64,000 nucleotides of DNA, from assembly GCA_949987565.1 (NCBI GenBank), contig OX465113.1, positions 6,942,551 through 7,006,550 of the forward strand, written 5' to 3'. Source of the DNA: Luidia sarsii (lineage: Eukaryota; Echinodermata; Asteroidea; Paxillosida; Luidiidae). Below are positions 33,484-45,116 of the stretch, one piece after another; the stretch's first letter is position 1; each line of letters starts with the position of its first letter. The translations under genes and the position numbers were made by a program. The notes below the pieces were generated by a model. It had not been told where the DNA came from. It saw nothing but the letters and a program-made list of their open reading frames with translations, and made no database searches.

Positions 33484-36174
33484 TGAACATTAAATGGGAC
33501 CGCAAGAAGGTCAAGGACCACAACAAGCAGAGCAGCGTAGCTAAGACAGCTGTCCCTTTCCAGAGAATGTTCCATGCACAGTACATGCATTTGTACATAC
33601 TGTACATTGTTGAGTTTTCACACGTCAAGGTCAGACTGACTATAGATTAATCAACAACAAACCCAAACAGAATGGAATAATGGGCCGAAAATGACAGCAG
33701 GAGAAAAAGAGGCAATTTCTTTCAACTCTGAGTCAGCCCGATTCCTGAAATGCGTGAGATCAACTCCCATGTTTACTTCGGGCCTGTGATGTCACAGTGG
33801 GACAGAAATCATAACACATCCATGACAGCTTACAGTGAACAGTGCTGCTGTATGCATTTCGTTTGTGATTTTGCCTCAGTGCAAAGGATTTTTAGTGTCA
33901 GTTTAATCTACATTTAGAGACTAAAATGTTGAGTTCCTCTAGAGGTGGCAAGGAATATCCCTCATACGATAGCAGTAGTGAAGAATTGTTTGATGTCGAG
34001 GACGGCAGCACAATTAAGGCCCACTGTGGTGGTTTATGGTACCAAGCCATATTGTTTTGAATATGTGGGTGTGGCCAAGCATGAAAGCAAAAAAAGCAAC
34101 CGCACACGACGGTCATGTTAGCCGGTACTTACGAATTAAGGCACACGTTGAGCTAGTCAGAGTGATAAGTGAGATATCATGAGCACTGACATTTTTTGAG
34201 CCGTGTTCCCACATGACTTTTTCTTCCAAGGCAACTTACTGCGAAATTCCGGAATGCTAGTCTACCGCGCGTTCCCACGTGGACTTATTTTTACGCCAAC
34301 GGCTTGTTTATCCCGCGTGCAGGAAGGAGAATGTCTGATTACTGAGGGCACTGTAAACATTAAAAATTTGGACTATACGAAGGATATAACGTACCCTGAC
34401 ATGCTTTTCGTGCTGAAATCGTAACATTGTATAGTTAATGTACATGTACTGTGTACTACACGTCAATGCCACGTGAATATCGTTTGAAAAAAAAATGGCT
34501 TCTTCAGTAGTACAGCAAAATTCAACGGCACCGCCGAGCGTCTGCTATTTTGATTCTCCATTAATATTTGCAGACGGAGCAAATGTCCTCTTCTGGTGTG
34601 AGCTGACTCTTTAGTATTTTCACTGGGATCAGAGCCAGTTAAAAGGCCGACAAAATCAATCAACTCTGACATATTTCACGGAGTGTGAAGACGAGAAGTA
34701 CAGTACAAGTACATCGTACAAATGAATGATTAATTGGTAAATGTGTACATGTCTGTACATGCCCGGTTTGTGTAGTACATTATTTTGTGTTGTGTTTTGG
34801 CGTCAGGGAACCATACCACCACTTTCGTGCTCCTGCTACTGCTAGCCATTTCTGTGCAGTGGTGATGTAACACAGGAAGCTGCTCTGTTTACAAAGTGTT
34901 TTACAGTGTGGTCATGGTAGTTTTACATTGCAGAGCTGTTCCCACAGGACTTTTTGGGGCCCTGTTAAGTTACCGAGGCTGAGCGGAAGTCTTCCGCGAC
35001 TCCTTTCACCCTGAGTTACCTCCTATATGTACTAGTACTACTAGTACTACTAGTTACCTCCTTTCACCTGAGTTACCACTCACCTTCTTTTCAGAACCAT
35101 ACCTCTTCTTTAAGAAACCTTAAACATGGTGTCACCGCAAACCTTCCTATATCCTTTCACCCTGTTAGTTTTACAACACGGTAGCAGTAACTTTTCGAGG
35201 GCTAGCCTGCGATGGGATCACAGTCATCACCGCAGTACAATCATGGGAGTGGGACGTACAGTACTACCGTTCCATGTGCAGGACTGCAAGCGCGAGCAAG
35301 GGATAACTCCGAGCTGGGACTTGGGGTTGATCATAGGGCTTTTAGGGTGGGAACAGCCCTACATTTTACTCTCAACCTTTTCCTAAATCCAAATTCCTTC
35401 TGAATGATACTGGACTCATCAACGGCATTTTCTACATTCCGGTAATGCTTTTGGCAGAAATCAGCCTGATTATGTGGACAAATTTCGCCCATGCGCGATT
35501 ATTTTGGGGGGCCCTTGGAAACCTCAAAAACACCAAATCTGGGTTTCTGTTGATATTTCTGTTACAACCACCCACTGCACAAAACCGTGGCATGTTTCAC
35601 ATCATTAGGGAACTCAACAAATTAAGCTGGAAAGATAGAACGATCGTCGAGCAAGTATTGTACTGTATATGTACTGCGTTCATTCCTGGCCAGTGTTTAC
35701 ATTGTGACTCACACTATGGAGCATCAGGGTCATTAACATATCATAAATAATAATGAGCATTTTATAAATCGGCGAACACCGGGTAAGCGTTGCGCGGACA
35801 CCCATGTTTGGGACAATTTTTCTACCATATATGTGACCCGGCACAGCATTATGGGGAATAACTCCCACTTTTGAGATTTTGATATTTTCTAATTATGTGA
35901 AAGAGTATATCAATAGCTTTCAAATGATATCAAAATTATTTCCGTGCGGTAAAGATTTATAAAGTTACAGCGCGAGAAAGACGCCGAGGCGAAGCCGTGT
36001 AACGGAAAACACTTTTCGAGAAAAACAGCGTTGAAGTTTGAGGTCCAAACGCGGAGCTTAGTCAGTGAGTGTAGCACGCGTACGCGCTAAATAAAGTGTT
36101 ACAGAAATTAAAACCCCTTGGTAACGGGAATGTTGTGGATCGTGTTTGGAGTTCAAATTCAGCATATCTCATAA
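33484..36174. other. Mostly unannotated; one small ORF and simple repeats
   Basis: I see no confident gene. The 44-codon frame at 33,926-34,060 is listed separately. A palindromic TACTAGTACTACTAGTAC tract lies at about 35,030-35,055. A 73-codon plus frame at 34,203-34,424 and a 101-codon frame at 35,445-35,750 have no recognisable motif. A phrase beginning TATGTGACCCGGCACAGC (about 35,828) may be an old DNA-transposon end, unconfirmed. Confidence 0.4.
33926..34060 (+). CDS. Small ORF, possible gene start or exon (44 codons)
   Basis: An AAAATGTT start opens a frame reading MLSSSRGGKEYPSYDSSS, EELFDVEDGSTIKAHCGG and LWYQAILF, then TGA. The composition is protein-like (acidic Ser-rich, then a strand-like GLWYQA). 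The latter weakly resembles the first strands of Tudor or chromo-barrel folds, which is speculation. No splice donor is obvious. It could be a first exon read past its donor, or chance. Confidence 0.2.
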   Translation: MLSSSRGGKEYPSYDSSSEELFDVEDGSTIKAHCGGLWYQAILF

Positions 36175-36384
36175 GTATGAGTAGTAGATCGTTCCTTTAT
36201 AGTTTCCTGCCTGAAGAGTACTGTTTTCTGTTAGATTCAACACGCTAAACTTTGGTTAAAAGATCAACACGTATCCCGTCCATGTAAACCATTGAACACG
36301 CACGTTGTTTATGTCCAGTACATGTACAGTGTAAAGTACGTACAGTCATGTACTGTATTTTACATGTACAGTACGTGTACAATG
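36175..36384 (+). repeat. About 210-bp direct repeat, left copy (pair with 50,747-50,958)
   Basis: This stretch matches 50,747-50,958 in the same orientation: GTATGAG[T/C]AGTAGATC, TTTATAGTTTCCTGCCTGAA, CACGCTAAACTTTGGTTAAA, then a TACATGTAC-rich tail. It directly abuts the left terminal motif at 36,385. The other copy abuts the right terminal motif at 50,746. Confidence 0.75.
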
Positions 36385-36763
36385 TACAGTACTGATCAAA
36401 ATTATTATCACCATTCGCGACCAATTTGGTGCGAATGATTCTTCGCGAAGACGTCCGCAATTTCTTATATACTTAACAGTCCAGGGAGCCATTTCCTTCG
36501 CGAAGAGAACCAACGATTCGCGACTGAAGCGGCCATAAGTCCGAGGAGAAAACAATTACCGGTCCGGGGAGTCGTCTTCTCCGCGAAGACTCGCAAAGAC
36601 CAGCGGCCATAAACCGAGGGAGAAACTACTCCGTACTGGTCCGGGGGGTCATTTCCTTTGCGAAGATTCGCAAAATCCAGCAGCCATCCATCAAAGGAGA
36701 AACTACCGGTCCCGGCCGTCATTTCTTTCGGGAAGATTACTGCCGATTCGCGAATTTCAGCGG

Positions 36764-37033
36764 CAATGGACCTTTCCCATGAAATATGCAAATAAGAGCT
36801 GGCGCATGCGCTTTACTAAATTGGTGGGCAAACGAGTGCGCGTTGCGTGCAGGTTTCGAAATACGCGCGTAGGAGACGCTGAATAGCCAATGACCGCACG
36901 CCAAACTGTTAGTGAGAAGGAACGCGCGCACGCCCGTGGAAAACTATGATTGGTTGGCAGCCCGCTTGCCAACCAATTTAGATAAGCGCATGCGCTAGGT
37001 CTAATTTGCATATTTCATGGGAAAGGTCCATTG
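36764..37033. mobile_element. 270-bp MITE with 30-bp perfect terminal inverted repeats
   Basis: The left end CAATGGACCTTTCCCATGAA continues ATATGCAAAT; the right end is its exact reverse complement, ending at 37,033. Imperfect pairing extends further inward (GCGCATGCGC in both arms). Related sequence without the insertion exists at about 40,675-40,700 and 41,590-41,610, confirming that it is an insertion. Comparison with those sites leaves only about 2 bp (AT) as a possible target duplication. There is no coding capacity. Confidence 0.85.
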
Positions 37034-37590
37034 ATCAGAGGTGGGGAGAAAGTTGGGGGAGACAGGGTTTACAAGTCCAATTTACGAACGTCTCTTCGCG
37101 AATAATGCGCGAACGATCTGCGAAGAAAGCACAACAATTTGCGACCTAAGGCCTAAATGTACAGGGAAAAAAACGTACGCCAACGAGATAAATGGTTGTT
37201 ATTTTCTTGGGGGGGGGGGGCATGATCACATGGGCAAATGCCGTTTGTGGAGCGGGAATGGAAACTTCAGTTAACCGAAACCCCCCCCCCCCCCCCCCCC
37301 TTCAACCCAAGATCAATCCAGAGCACCGGCAGTTCCTTTGAAGTTAGTCTTTGTGAGCACCACCAGGACTTTAGGAGCCCTATCCTTGCTCCACGTTCAG
37401 AGCTTGCTGTTGAAACTCTGGTCCTTGCCAATGTGTAGTACTTTGTGAGCAACGCCAAGGCTTTTCAATGATGCGTGAACGATCTGCGAAGAAAGCACAA
37501 CAATTTCCGACCTAAGGCTTAAAAATGTACGGGGAAAACCCATACGCCAACGATGGCCATACCACTTGTAAAAAAATGATTGGATGATTG
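37034..37590 (+). repeat. Inverted repeat arm (pairs with 40,100-40,690)
   Basis: From GTGGGGAGAAAGTTGGGGG to CCATACCACTTGTAAAAAAA this segment is the reverse complement of 40,100-40,690 with few visible differences. It includes the G-run/C-run pair, the TTCAACCCAAGATCAATCC block and the TGTGAGCAACGCCAAGGC block. The spacer between the arms is about 2.5 kb and holds a third diverged copy at about 38,960-39,185. Confidence 0.8.
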
Positions 37591-40099
37591 CTTCTTGTGA
37601 TTTCTGACACGTCTGCAAAAGATTTTAGACCTTTGTTTCGTTTGCAGCCATTGACCTACATTTGGTATGCGGCGGCCGTCAGCTTCAATAATGGACAATT
37701 GACATCGATTGTAGCCAAAAATAAATTCAACAATCTGCATTTTGTGTTGGATATGATTTGTGAAGATCGCTGAGTATTCTTATGGTCGTCTAGCTTTTTG
37801 TTACATAGTTACACATCGTAAAAAATAATTGTCTTTTGAATTTAGCGTAACGGCCGACCATAGTTTGCAAGCCGGCGGTTGGCAGAAACTGAATTTGGGA
37901 CGTACCATACCAAAAGAAAGTTCTATACTTTGCCATTTTAAAGGAAAAGTATTATCAATATTATCAAATAGGCCCAATGAAGGCTTAGTTGAACAACTCT
38001 CTCGCATGTCCCAAGTAGTCCTATTCTAAAAACAATGCCAGAATTTGGGAAAGACGTCTACAAAGGAGCCGCCTTAAACGTTGTATCACATTTTTAACAA
38101 TAGAGCTGTCAATCATCCTACTGCAGGCTCTCCTTGCTTTTTCCACCACGGCGAGGTAACTTGGGTTCAAATGGGTTTTGTCTTATTCGGAGGTTGATCA
38201 TCCTTTCCACTTTAAATCGGTCATATTTTGAAAGTTAATAGAAAATTATGATACATCCACGAACAAATGATATTTTATATTCAGTCTCAAGTTTATATGC
38301 AATTTATTTAGTTAATTTACCACATACTCTATAGTTATCATGTTAGTGCATACAAGTTTGTGGAGTTTTTAACCCTAACATAGAAATACCTATGCATGTA
38401 AATGTACACCATCCGGGCCACCAATGTTTTGGCTTGGAAATTTACTGAGGTGGCCCGGCTGGCCACTCAAGAAAAACCCTGATCATGCCCTAAGCGGAAA
38501 TCATCATGAATCTAAATAATACCAAGTGCAAGGTTAAAAGTGCAGAGTATCTAATGCATGGTAGACTTCATCTCGCGCAATAAGCAATAAGGTTGTCTGG
38601 CTTTTGCCCCGAAGTAAAATGACAGTAATAGTACAGCACTGTAGCTAGGGCCAGTTCGCTAAGTTTGCATTCAAGAACTGCCGTGTTCTGCAGACCAACA
38701 AGGTTGTCTGTTTGTGAGCATTTTATTTAATTTAAGTTCTAGAAAGAAGCCTTCGAAAAGTCTTGTTCCTGCGAAACTTAGCCAGGCTCCCTTAAAATTA
38801 TTTATAGCAAGCTCTCCCATGTCAAACGCTCTTGAATCACAGTGATCTTCATTTCCTGTCCAGCTGACATTGGGGATTAGACATGTAAACGTTCAGAAAC
38901 TAACGAAACTATTCGAAACGAATTATCTCAAATATCCGAATGGATAATATTGCCACCCTTCTTCCATGGTTGTTTTTCTCTTGGGGGGGGGGGGACTGGT
39001 CACATGGGCAATATTGCTGTTTGTTGAGCGGGAATTGAAACTTCAGTAAACCGAAACCCCCCCCCCCCCCCATCAACCAAAAATCAATCCTGTCTTTATG
39101 AGCACAGACAGGGCTTTAATAGTAGCCCTATCTTGTCCTTGTCAAGGTAGTGCTGTGTGAGCACCGCCAAGGCTTTTCAAGCCGGCCTTAGAGCTCTAAC
39201 TCACAGCACAGAGCAAAAATAAATGACAAGAATGTCTCCCGCCCGAGACATCGTGCTGGAGCCACTTTCCAATAAAACATTTTTTTTCTTTACATTAACT
39301 CATAAGAAACGTGTGTCCTATATATTCCAGATTTTTTCAGACGTTTTCGTCTTTTATTGTTCAAAATTTTGGAAGCTGAAAAACATTGGGTATTGCAAAA
39401 TCCCTCTGTGTGGACTCCGGAGCGGGAGCTTAATATGAACTAACAAACACCTCTGGTGCAAACACCTCTGGTGGTCCGCACCACCCATAATCTGGTGATT
39501 AACCACCGCGATTTCCGGGGAGCAGTTGCCAAACAATGGCGGCACATCCCACGCAATGAAGAACTCTGGAATACATGTATTTCCCAACCCACCCTTCCAA
39601 AAAACAAAAACGCCCCACAACCGACGGGAATTATCACCCTGGCCAAATGCCCAAAAGAACCCCCGTCCCAGTTGAGTTTGGTTTCTTTCAAGGAATCAGA
39701 TTATACGCTGGACTCCCTGCTCTCTGTACTTGAGGAATAATCACCCCCGGTCACCCTAACCGATTTTCCATACTGGTACTGCAAAAAGAGAGAAACTGAT
39801 TTGCAAAAATCACTACCACCACTGACGATTGCCTAGATGGCATGAAAACATTACTTGTTATTGCCACAAAATGAGAGCTGCGAAGCGTTCCTAGTCCTAG
39901 TCTCGCCTACCAATCTTGATGATTAAATGGGTCAGCTTGCTTTTTAGGGGGAAAAAGGGCCTCCCTCCTTCCTTGTTGCCCAAAAGGCAGGATGCTAAAC
40001 ATGTTTTGTATTGCCAGAGCTGAAACATTGATTTTTCCCTTTCTACGTTCACGGATACGACGCAAACAAATATACAGGGGGCCTGTATAGTATTTGCAG
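37591..40099. other. Spacer between inverted arms; no confident gene
   Basis: No recognisable domain. Plus frames at 37,588-37,773 and 39,456-39,740 are open for 61 and 94 codons without motifs. A diverged family copy with a G11 run and a C run lies at 38,960-39,185. The rest is AT-rich. Confidence 0.4.
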
Positions 40100-40221
40100 T
40101 TTTGCTGCATATTTTTTTACAAGTGGTATGGCCATCGTTGGCGTATGGGTTTTCCCCGTACATTTTTAAGCCTTAGGTCGCAAATTGTTGTGCTTTCTTC
40201 GCAGATCGTTCACGCATCATT

Positions 40222-42325
40222 GAAAAGCCTTGGCGTTGCTCACAAAGTACTACACATTGGCAAGGACCAGAGTTTCAACAGCAAGCTCTGAACGTGGAGC
40301 AAGGATAGGGCTCCTAAAGTCCTGGCGGTGCTCACAAAGACTAACTTAAAAGCAACTGCCGGTGCTCTGGATTGATCTTGGGTTGAAGGAGGGGGGGGGG
40401 GGGGGGTTCGGTTAACTGAAGTTTCCATTCCCGCTCCACAAATGGCAATTGCCCATGTGATCATGCCACCCCCCCCAAAAAAAAAAAACACACACAAAAA
40501 AAACACTACAACAACCATGTATCTCATTGGCGTACAGGTTTTTTTCTTACATTTTTAGGCCTTAGGTCGCAAATTGTTGCGCTTTCTTATCAGATCTTCG
40601 CGCATCATTCGTGCATCGTTCGCGAAGAGAGGTTCGTACGTTGGACTTGTAAACCCTGTCTCCCCCAACTCTCCCCACACCCCTGATCGATTCCCTCTGA
40701 AATTTGCAAGTCGGCAGTTATCTTCGCGAAAGAAATGACGTCCCGGTGTTTTCTCCTTCTACCCTACCCTGAGCTGGGGTAAGAATTCCCCGGGGAAAAG
40801 CTTATCCACGGTGATTTCTTCAATTCTGTGAATAGACAGACCGATATTCCCGGGGATTTCGTCTTGTGTGAAACCCCTAAAGTGGGAGAAAACAAGCTTT
40901 GATTTGATGGTACCGGTATATCAACCGAATGGGGCGGAGGCCGCACAGAGTGATTTTGCATTACCCACTGATTTTCAGCTTCCAATATTTCAAACAATAA
41001 AAAACGAAACATTCTGGAACATTTCTGACACTTTTTTTATGATGTACCCGGTACGGTAAGATAAAAAAAAAAAAAAATTAATTTGGAAAATGGCTTCAGT
41101 ACAACGTCTCTGGCAGGAGAATCTGATCGTGTATTTTTATATTAACCGCAAGCTCTGAGCATGGGGCCAGCTTGAAAAGCCTTGGCGTTGCTCACAAAGC
41201 ATTACACATTGGCAAGGACAAGAGTTTCAACCGCAAGCTCTGAGCGTGGAGCGAGGATAGGGCTCCCAAAGCCATGGCGGTGCTCACAAAGACAGATTTT
41301 AAAGCAACTGCCGGTGCTCTAGATTGATCTTGGGTTGAAGGAGGGGGGGGGTTTCGGTTAACTGAAGTTTAAATTCTTGCTCCACAAACGGCAATTGCCC
41401 ATGTGATCATGCCCCCCCCCCCCAAGAAAAAAACAACCATGTACAGTATCTCGTTGGCGTACAGGTTTTTTTTCTTACAATTTTAGGCCTTAGGTCGCAA
41501 ATTTTTGTGTTATCTTCTCAGATCGTTCGCGCATCGTTCGCGAAGAGAGGTTCGTACGTTGGACTTGTAAAACCTGTCTCCCCCAACTCTCCCCACACCC
41601 CTGATCGATTGCCTCTGGAATTCGCGAATCGGCAGTTATCTTCGTGAAAGAAATGACGTCACGGGGTTTTCTCCTTTTACCCTACCCCGAGCTGGGGTAA
41701 GAATTCCCCGGAAAAAAGCTTATCCACGGTGATTTCTTCAATTCTGTGAATAGACAGACAGAAATTCCCGGGGATTACGTCTTGTGTGAAAGCCCCTAAA
41801 GTGGGAGAAAACAAGCTTTGATTTGAGGGTATATCAACCGAATTGGGCAGGGGCCGCACAGAGTGATTTTGCATTACCCACTGATTTTCAGCTTCCAATA
41901 TTTCAAACAATAAAAAACGAAACATTCTGAAACATTTAGGACACTTTTTTATGAGGTACCCGGTACGGTAAAGTAAAACAAGAAAAAATGTTTAATTTGG
42001 AAAATGGCCTCAGTACAACGTCTCTGGCAGGAGAATCTGGTCGTGTATTTTTATATTAACCGCAAGCTCTAAGCATGGGGCCGGCTTGAAAAACCTTGGC
42101 GTTGCTCACAAAGCACTACACATTGGCAAGGACCAGAGTTTCAACCGCAAGCTCTGAGCGTGGAGCGAGGATAGGGCTCCCAAAGCCATGGCGGTGTACA
42201 CAAAGACAGATTTAAAAGCAACTGCCAGTGCTCTGGATTGATCTTGGGTTGAAGGAGGGGGGGGGGGGGGGGTTCGGTTAACTGAAGTTTAAATTCTTGC
42301 TACATAAACAGCAATTGCCCATGTT
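40222..42325 (+). repeat. Tandem array of about 0.9-kb units (about 2.2 copies)
   Basis: The phrase AAGCCTTGGCGTTGCTCACA begins units at about 40,225 and 41,177, and a diverged form (AAACCTTGGCGTTGCTCACA) at about 42,090. Between them the same order recurs: GGATAGGGCTCC, TTGATCTTGGGTTGAAGGAG with a G run, GTTCGTACGTTGGACTTGTA, and a block that gives an open minus frame starting MFRFLLFEILEAENQW in both complete units (41,012 and 41,925). The spacing is 913 bp between the last two. The open frame is probably incidental. Confidence 0.8.
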
Positions 42326-43117
42326 AGGCGGTCGGATGAAAAATCTATCTTTCAATCTCGTTCCAGTAAATGGGATCTAAATGAACTACACGCTGTGATT
42401 TTGCTAAAAATATACAAAAGTGCATTTCGAAGAGTTCAACTCAAAAAATCTGCACAAAGTGAGATATAAACCCGATAAAAATTTTACGTTAATAATTCTT
42501 TCGATGAGAAGAGGATTCCCACGTGATACGTTTGGACCAATCAATGCTCAGCTGTCACCTCCACGCACATGTAAACAACATGGCGTCCCAAGCAACGAGA
42601 CACATTGCGCATGGCTCGCTGACCGAAGAAAAGATCAATGAAATGCCTTTTCCACCTTGAATCCGGACGAAATGAGAGGTCCAGCCCCGTAACAGCAGAG
42701 AGGTGGATACAGACTTTCCATTTCTGTGAGTCATGGTGGAATTTAGACGGCCGTAGCCAAGCATTTGCCAAGGACATGCCGCGGCCGACTACACGGAGGA
42801 AAGGGACTTTTGATTTTCGACCTGAAGAAAATCGCATTATTATCTGGTTTCATCCGACATGTTATCGTTGATTCACGGACATAAATTTGAATGCCAAGGT
42901 ATAATATTAGGTTAAATCGTTATAGTTTAGGAGAAATTATCCTCTGAGTCTGAGATTTCATGTTTGCAGTGGATCATGGAGGAAAACATTAGTCTTTAGT
43001 TTAGTACATTAGTCTTAGTCTTAGCCTAGGATCATGGATGAGGGGCAAAATTAAACTTACGTGCCGATGCCGCTAATAGTAATACTTAAAATTAACCCTG
43101 GCCTTAGCCCACTTTAC

Positions 43118-43190
43118 TACTCTAGTACTAGTAACTAGTACTAGTAGTAGTACTAGTAATACTAGTAATTACTAAAGTAGCACAGTAGTA
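43118..43190. repeat. Palindromic ACTAGT-type simple repeat
   Basis: A run of overlapping ACTAGTA, CTAGTAGTA and TAGTACT phrases is self-complementary over much of its length. A shorter version is at about 35,030-35,055. Confidence 0.7.
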
Positions 43191-43499
43191 ATAAATTGCG
43201 AGTAATGTATACTAAATGTACTGATGTATTACTAATAATAAAATTAGTAGTTTGCTAGTCCAAATACATGTACAGTAACTTGGACCTATTTTTTGAGGGG
43301 TGGGCCTAGTCACCCGAGCCCTCCAAAATTTCAAAAAGGCCGACTTTAACTAGATCGAAGTTACTCGGACTTCTCAGGGAAATTCAGGGAAATTTAAAAG
43401 TGGTATCCAACTATCTGACTGTGTTTGACTTGGAATTCTTTTCCCTCGAATTCAGGTCAACTCAGTCTGTTACCAACTCAAGCTGACTGGGAACTTTTG

Positions 43500-43790
43500 A
43501 ACAAATTTAAAAATTGGCAAAGAATATTTTTACTGAACCAGGGGTGGATTTCACAAAGCCTTACGATGCATCGTAACTCAACTTACGATGGATAACCCAT
43601 CGTAAGTTGTGATAGGCAGTATGGTTTGTGCATAACTCATCGTCTTGCGATTGATCGTAAGTTACGATGGGTTTGGTGAAATCGGCTTCAGAACTTGGAC
43701 CCGATACCTCTGGATTAACGTACCAGTGCTTTTTTATCTAAGCTATCCAGCCCGCTTTCATTCAGGCAGATTTAGGCCACCATCTTACTC
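43500..43790 (-). mobile_element. tRNA-derived SINE with a nested palindromic MITE
   Basis: On the minus strand, GGGCTGGATAGCTTAGATAA (from 43,755) is the box A region and ATCGGGTCCAAGTTCTG (about 43,695) box B. The loop of the anticodon-like arm contains GTT, as in the 7.4 kb copy. The usual downstream block (TTCAGTAAAAATATTCTTTG) appears only after about 140 bp of foreign palindromic sequence (43,546-43,684). Confidence 0.65.
43546..43684. mobile_element. Palindromic MITE (GGATTTCACAAA / TTTGGTGAAATC ends)
   Basis: The ends GTGGATTTCACAAAGCC and GGGTTTGGTGAAATCGGC are imperfect inverted repeats. Inside, CTTACGATGCATCGTAA and repeated TTACGAT / ATCGTAAG words make the whole element self-complementary. 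It interrupts the tRNA-derived SINE between its box B and its body. There is no coding capacity. Confidence 0.65.
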
Positions 43791-45020
43791 TACTCTAAGG
43801 CCAAGGGTGGTCTCGGGTGCCTGTCCTGGTCCTGTCAACGTTTTCTTTGCCAATTTTTCAATTTGGATATAGAATTGCTGGAAAATATTGACACAAGAAA
43901 TGCAAGATTGATGTTACCTGATTTGACTGAGTGAAACATGCCAGTATGTACATTTAAATACAAGTTTGCTATGGACAGTGTATTATTTTGTACAGGTTTG
44001 TCTTGACATGGGTTAGGCATGCCCACTGCCTGCAAGCTTTTGTTTCTACCTTTAGCAAGTCAGGTCAGGAAAATATTTCAACCCCCAGAAAATGGTTTTA
44101 TGCTAGTACATGACTACGTGTACCGGTACATGAATGAACATAAAGGGCACATGTATTTTTATCATCCACCAATTTCTTAAGATTGTGACATCTCAACGTA
44201 ATTTTTCAAGGCTGCTTTTGGATCAATCTTTAGTTTGCAGTGTTTCCTGTTCCGTAGCTTTTCTTAGAGAGTCAATTCCATGTAAATTATTATATTTCAA
44301 CAGCACAAAAGGACATACATGTAGTTAGATTTTTCTTTGTTTAGTGCAAGGCGGACTTCTTAGGTGATATTGTTGTCTTGATAGCTCTTTTTAACCATTA
44401 TTGTTGTCATCACAATTGATTTGAATTCAGTCTAAGTAGATTTCTTTGTTCGTGAGGAGTAATGAAAGCTGGCAGGGTGACAAGGGCGGGCAGCATGCAT
44501 AGTGACATCTTATTTATTGATGAATATACATCTACCTCTATTTATTAAATTAATCTACTACATCTATCCCCAAAACAAGAAAACCTTGGAAAGCTTGATG
44601 ATGGTGCTGTGGAGATAATTGTGAATGTACATGTAATAAACTATGTAGAAACTTCAAAAAACACTGTGCACATTATTTGGCTTGCTTTTAGTACTTTGGT
44701 ACATGTACTAACATTAACAGCAGAAGCAGTCCTGAATTTAGTCAAGCATGTTTAAAACTTGCTTTAAAGTTTCAATCATGGGGGGTTGGAATACTTGAAT
44801 TCTCCCACCACCTGATGTGGTCCGAGTCTACTACTGATACCTACCCAGATTACCATACGAGTTGCATATTTCCCTAGACTATTATGCCATTCGCTAAATT
44901 CTTGATCAACTGGTAGTGCACCCTCATCTCCCATGATGCCTAGCGGCATAGCCGCCATGATCTTCCTCTTTTTCGAAGCGCCTAAGCGCCAAAAGCCGAG
45001 TGGGGAGGAAGGGAGGGAGA

Positions 45021-45116
45021 CTGGTAATCTGGGTAGGTATCAGTAGTAGACTCGGACCACATCAGGTGGGGGGAGAGTCTACTGCCTTCTCCTACCCAGA
45101 TTACCATACGAGTTGC
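45021..45116. repeat. DIRS internal complementary region
   Basis: CTGGTAATCTGGGTAGGTAT to AGGTGGGGGGAG is the reverse complement of the left extremity (44,801-44,856). The adjoining AGTCTACTGCCTTCTCCTAC to GAGTTGC is the reverse complement of the right extremity (49,789-49,829). In DIRS elements this region templates the junction of the two ends. It is followed by CAGAGTAGCACCGC, also found next to the equivalent region at 56,219. Confidence 0.8.

Larger units (their letters stand above)
36385..42325 (+). mobile_element. Left arm of a large inverted-repeat (foldback-type) element, expanded
   Basis: The arm begins TACAGTACTGATCAAAATTA and continues with TTCGCGAAGACGTCCGC and GGGGGAGACAGGGTTTACA. 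The same order is found, inverted, from 50,746 down to 50,380. The arm has been enlarged: it contains a 270-bp MITE (36,764-37,033), an inverted copy of itself (40,100-40,760) and about two tandem 0.9-kb units to 42,325. The inner boundary phrase TAGGCGGTCGGAT occurs near 42,324 and, inverted, near 50,379. No transposase was recognised. Confidence 0.6.
42326..44800. other. Inner region of the large inverted-repeat element; candidate degraded ORF
   Basis: Sequence near 42,330-42,490 still resembles the inverted right side (about 50,210-50,375), for example CGTTCCAGTA and GGGATCTAA[A/G]TGAACT. A start-like AACATGGCGTCCCAAGC (ATG at 42,580) opens a short frame, MASQATRHIAHGSLTEEKIN. A shifted frame from 42,638 includes VTAERWIQTFHFCESWWNLD. 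A donor-like T|GTGAGT is at 42,727. It may be the remains of an element-encoded or host exon, with no family recognised. Palindromic ACTAGT repeats occur at 43,118-43,190. Confidence 0.35.

Noticed and set aside
36175..36384. Target-site duplication of the 14.4-kb element
   Set aside because: About 210 bp is far longer than any transposition duplication; recombination or family membership is more likely.
40764..41012. Repeated 82-codon frame MFRFLLFEILEAENQW as a conserved gene
   Set aside because: It recurs only because the 0.9-kb unit is duplicated; the two versions differ by frame-altering changes and lack a known domain.
42541..42837. 98-codon minus frame as a gene
   Set aside because: No motif; the plus strand has the better start context (AACATGGCG) and a donor-like site, and even that is weak.
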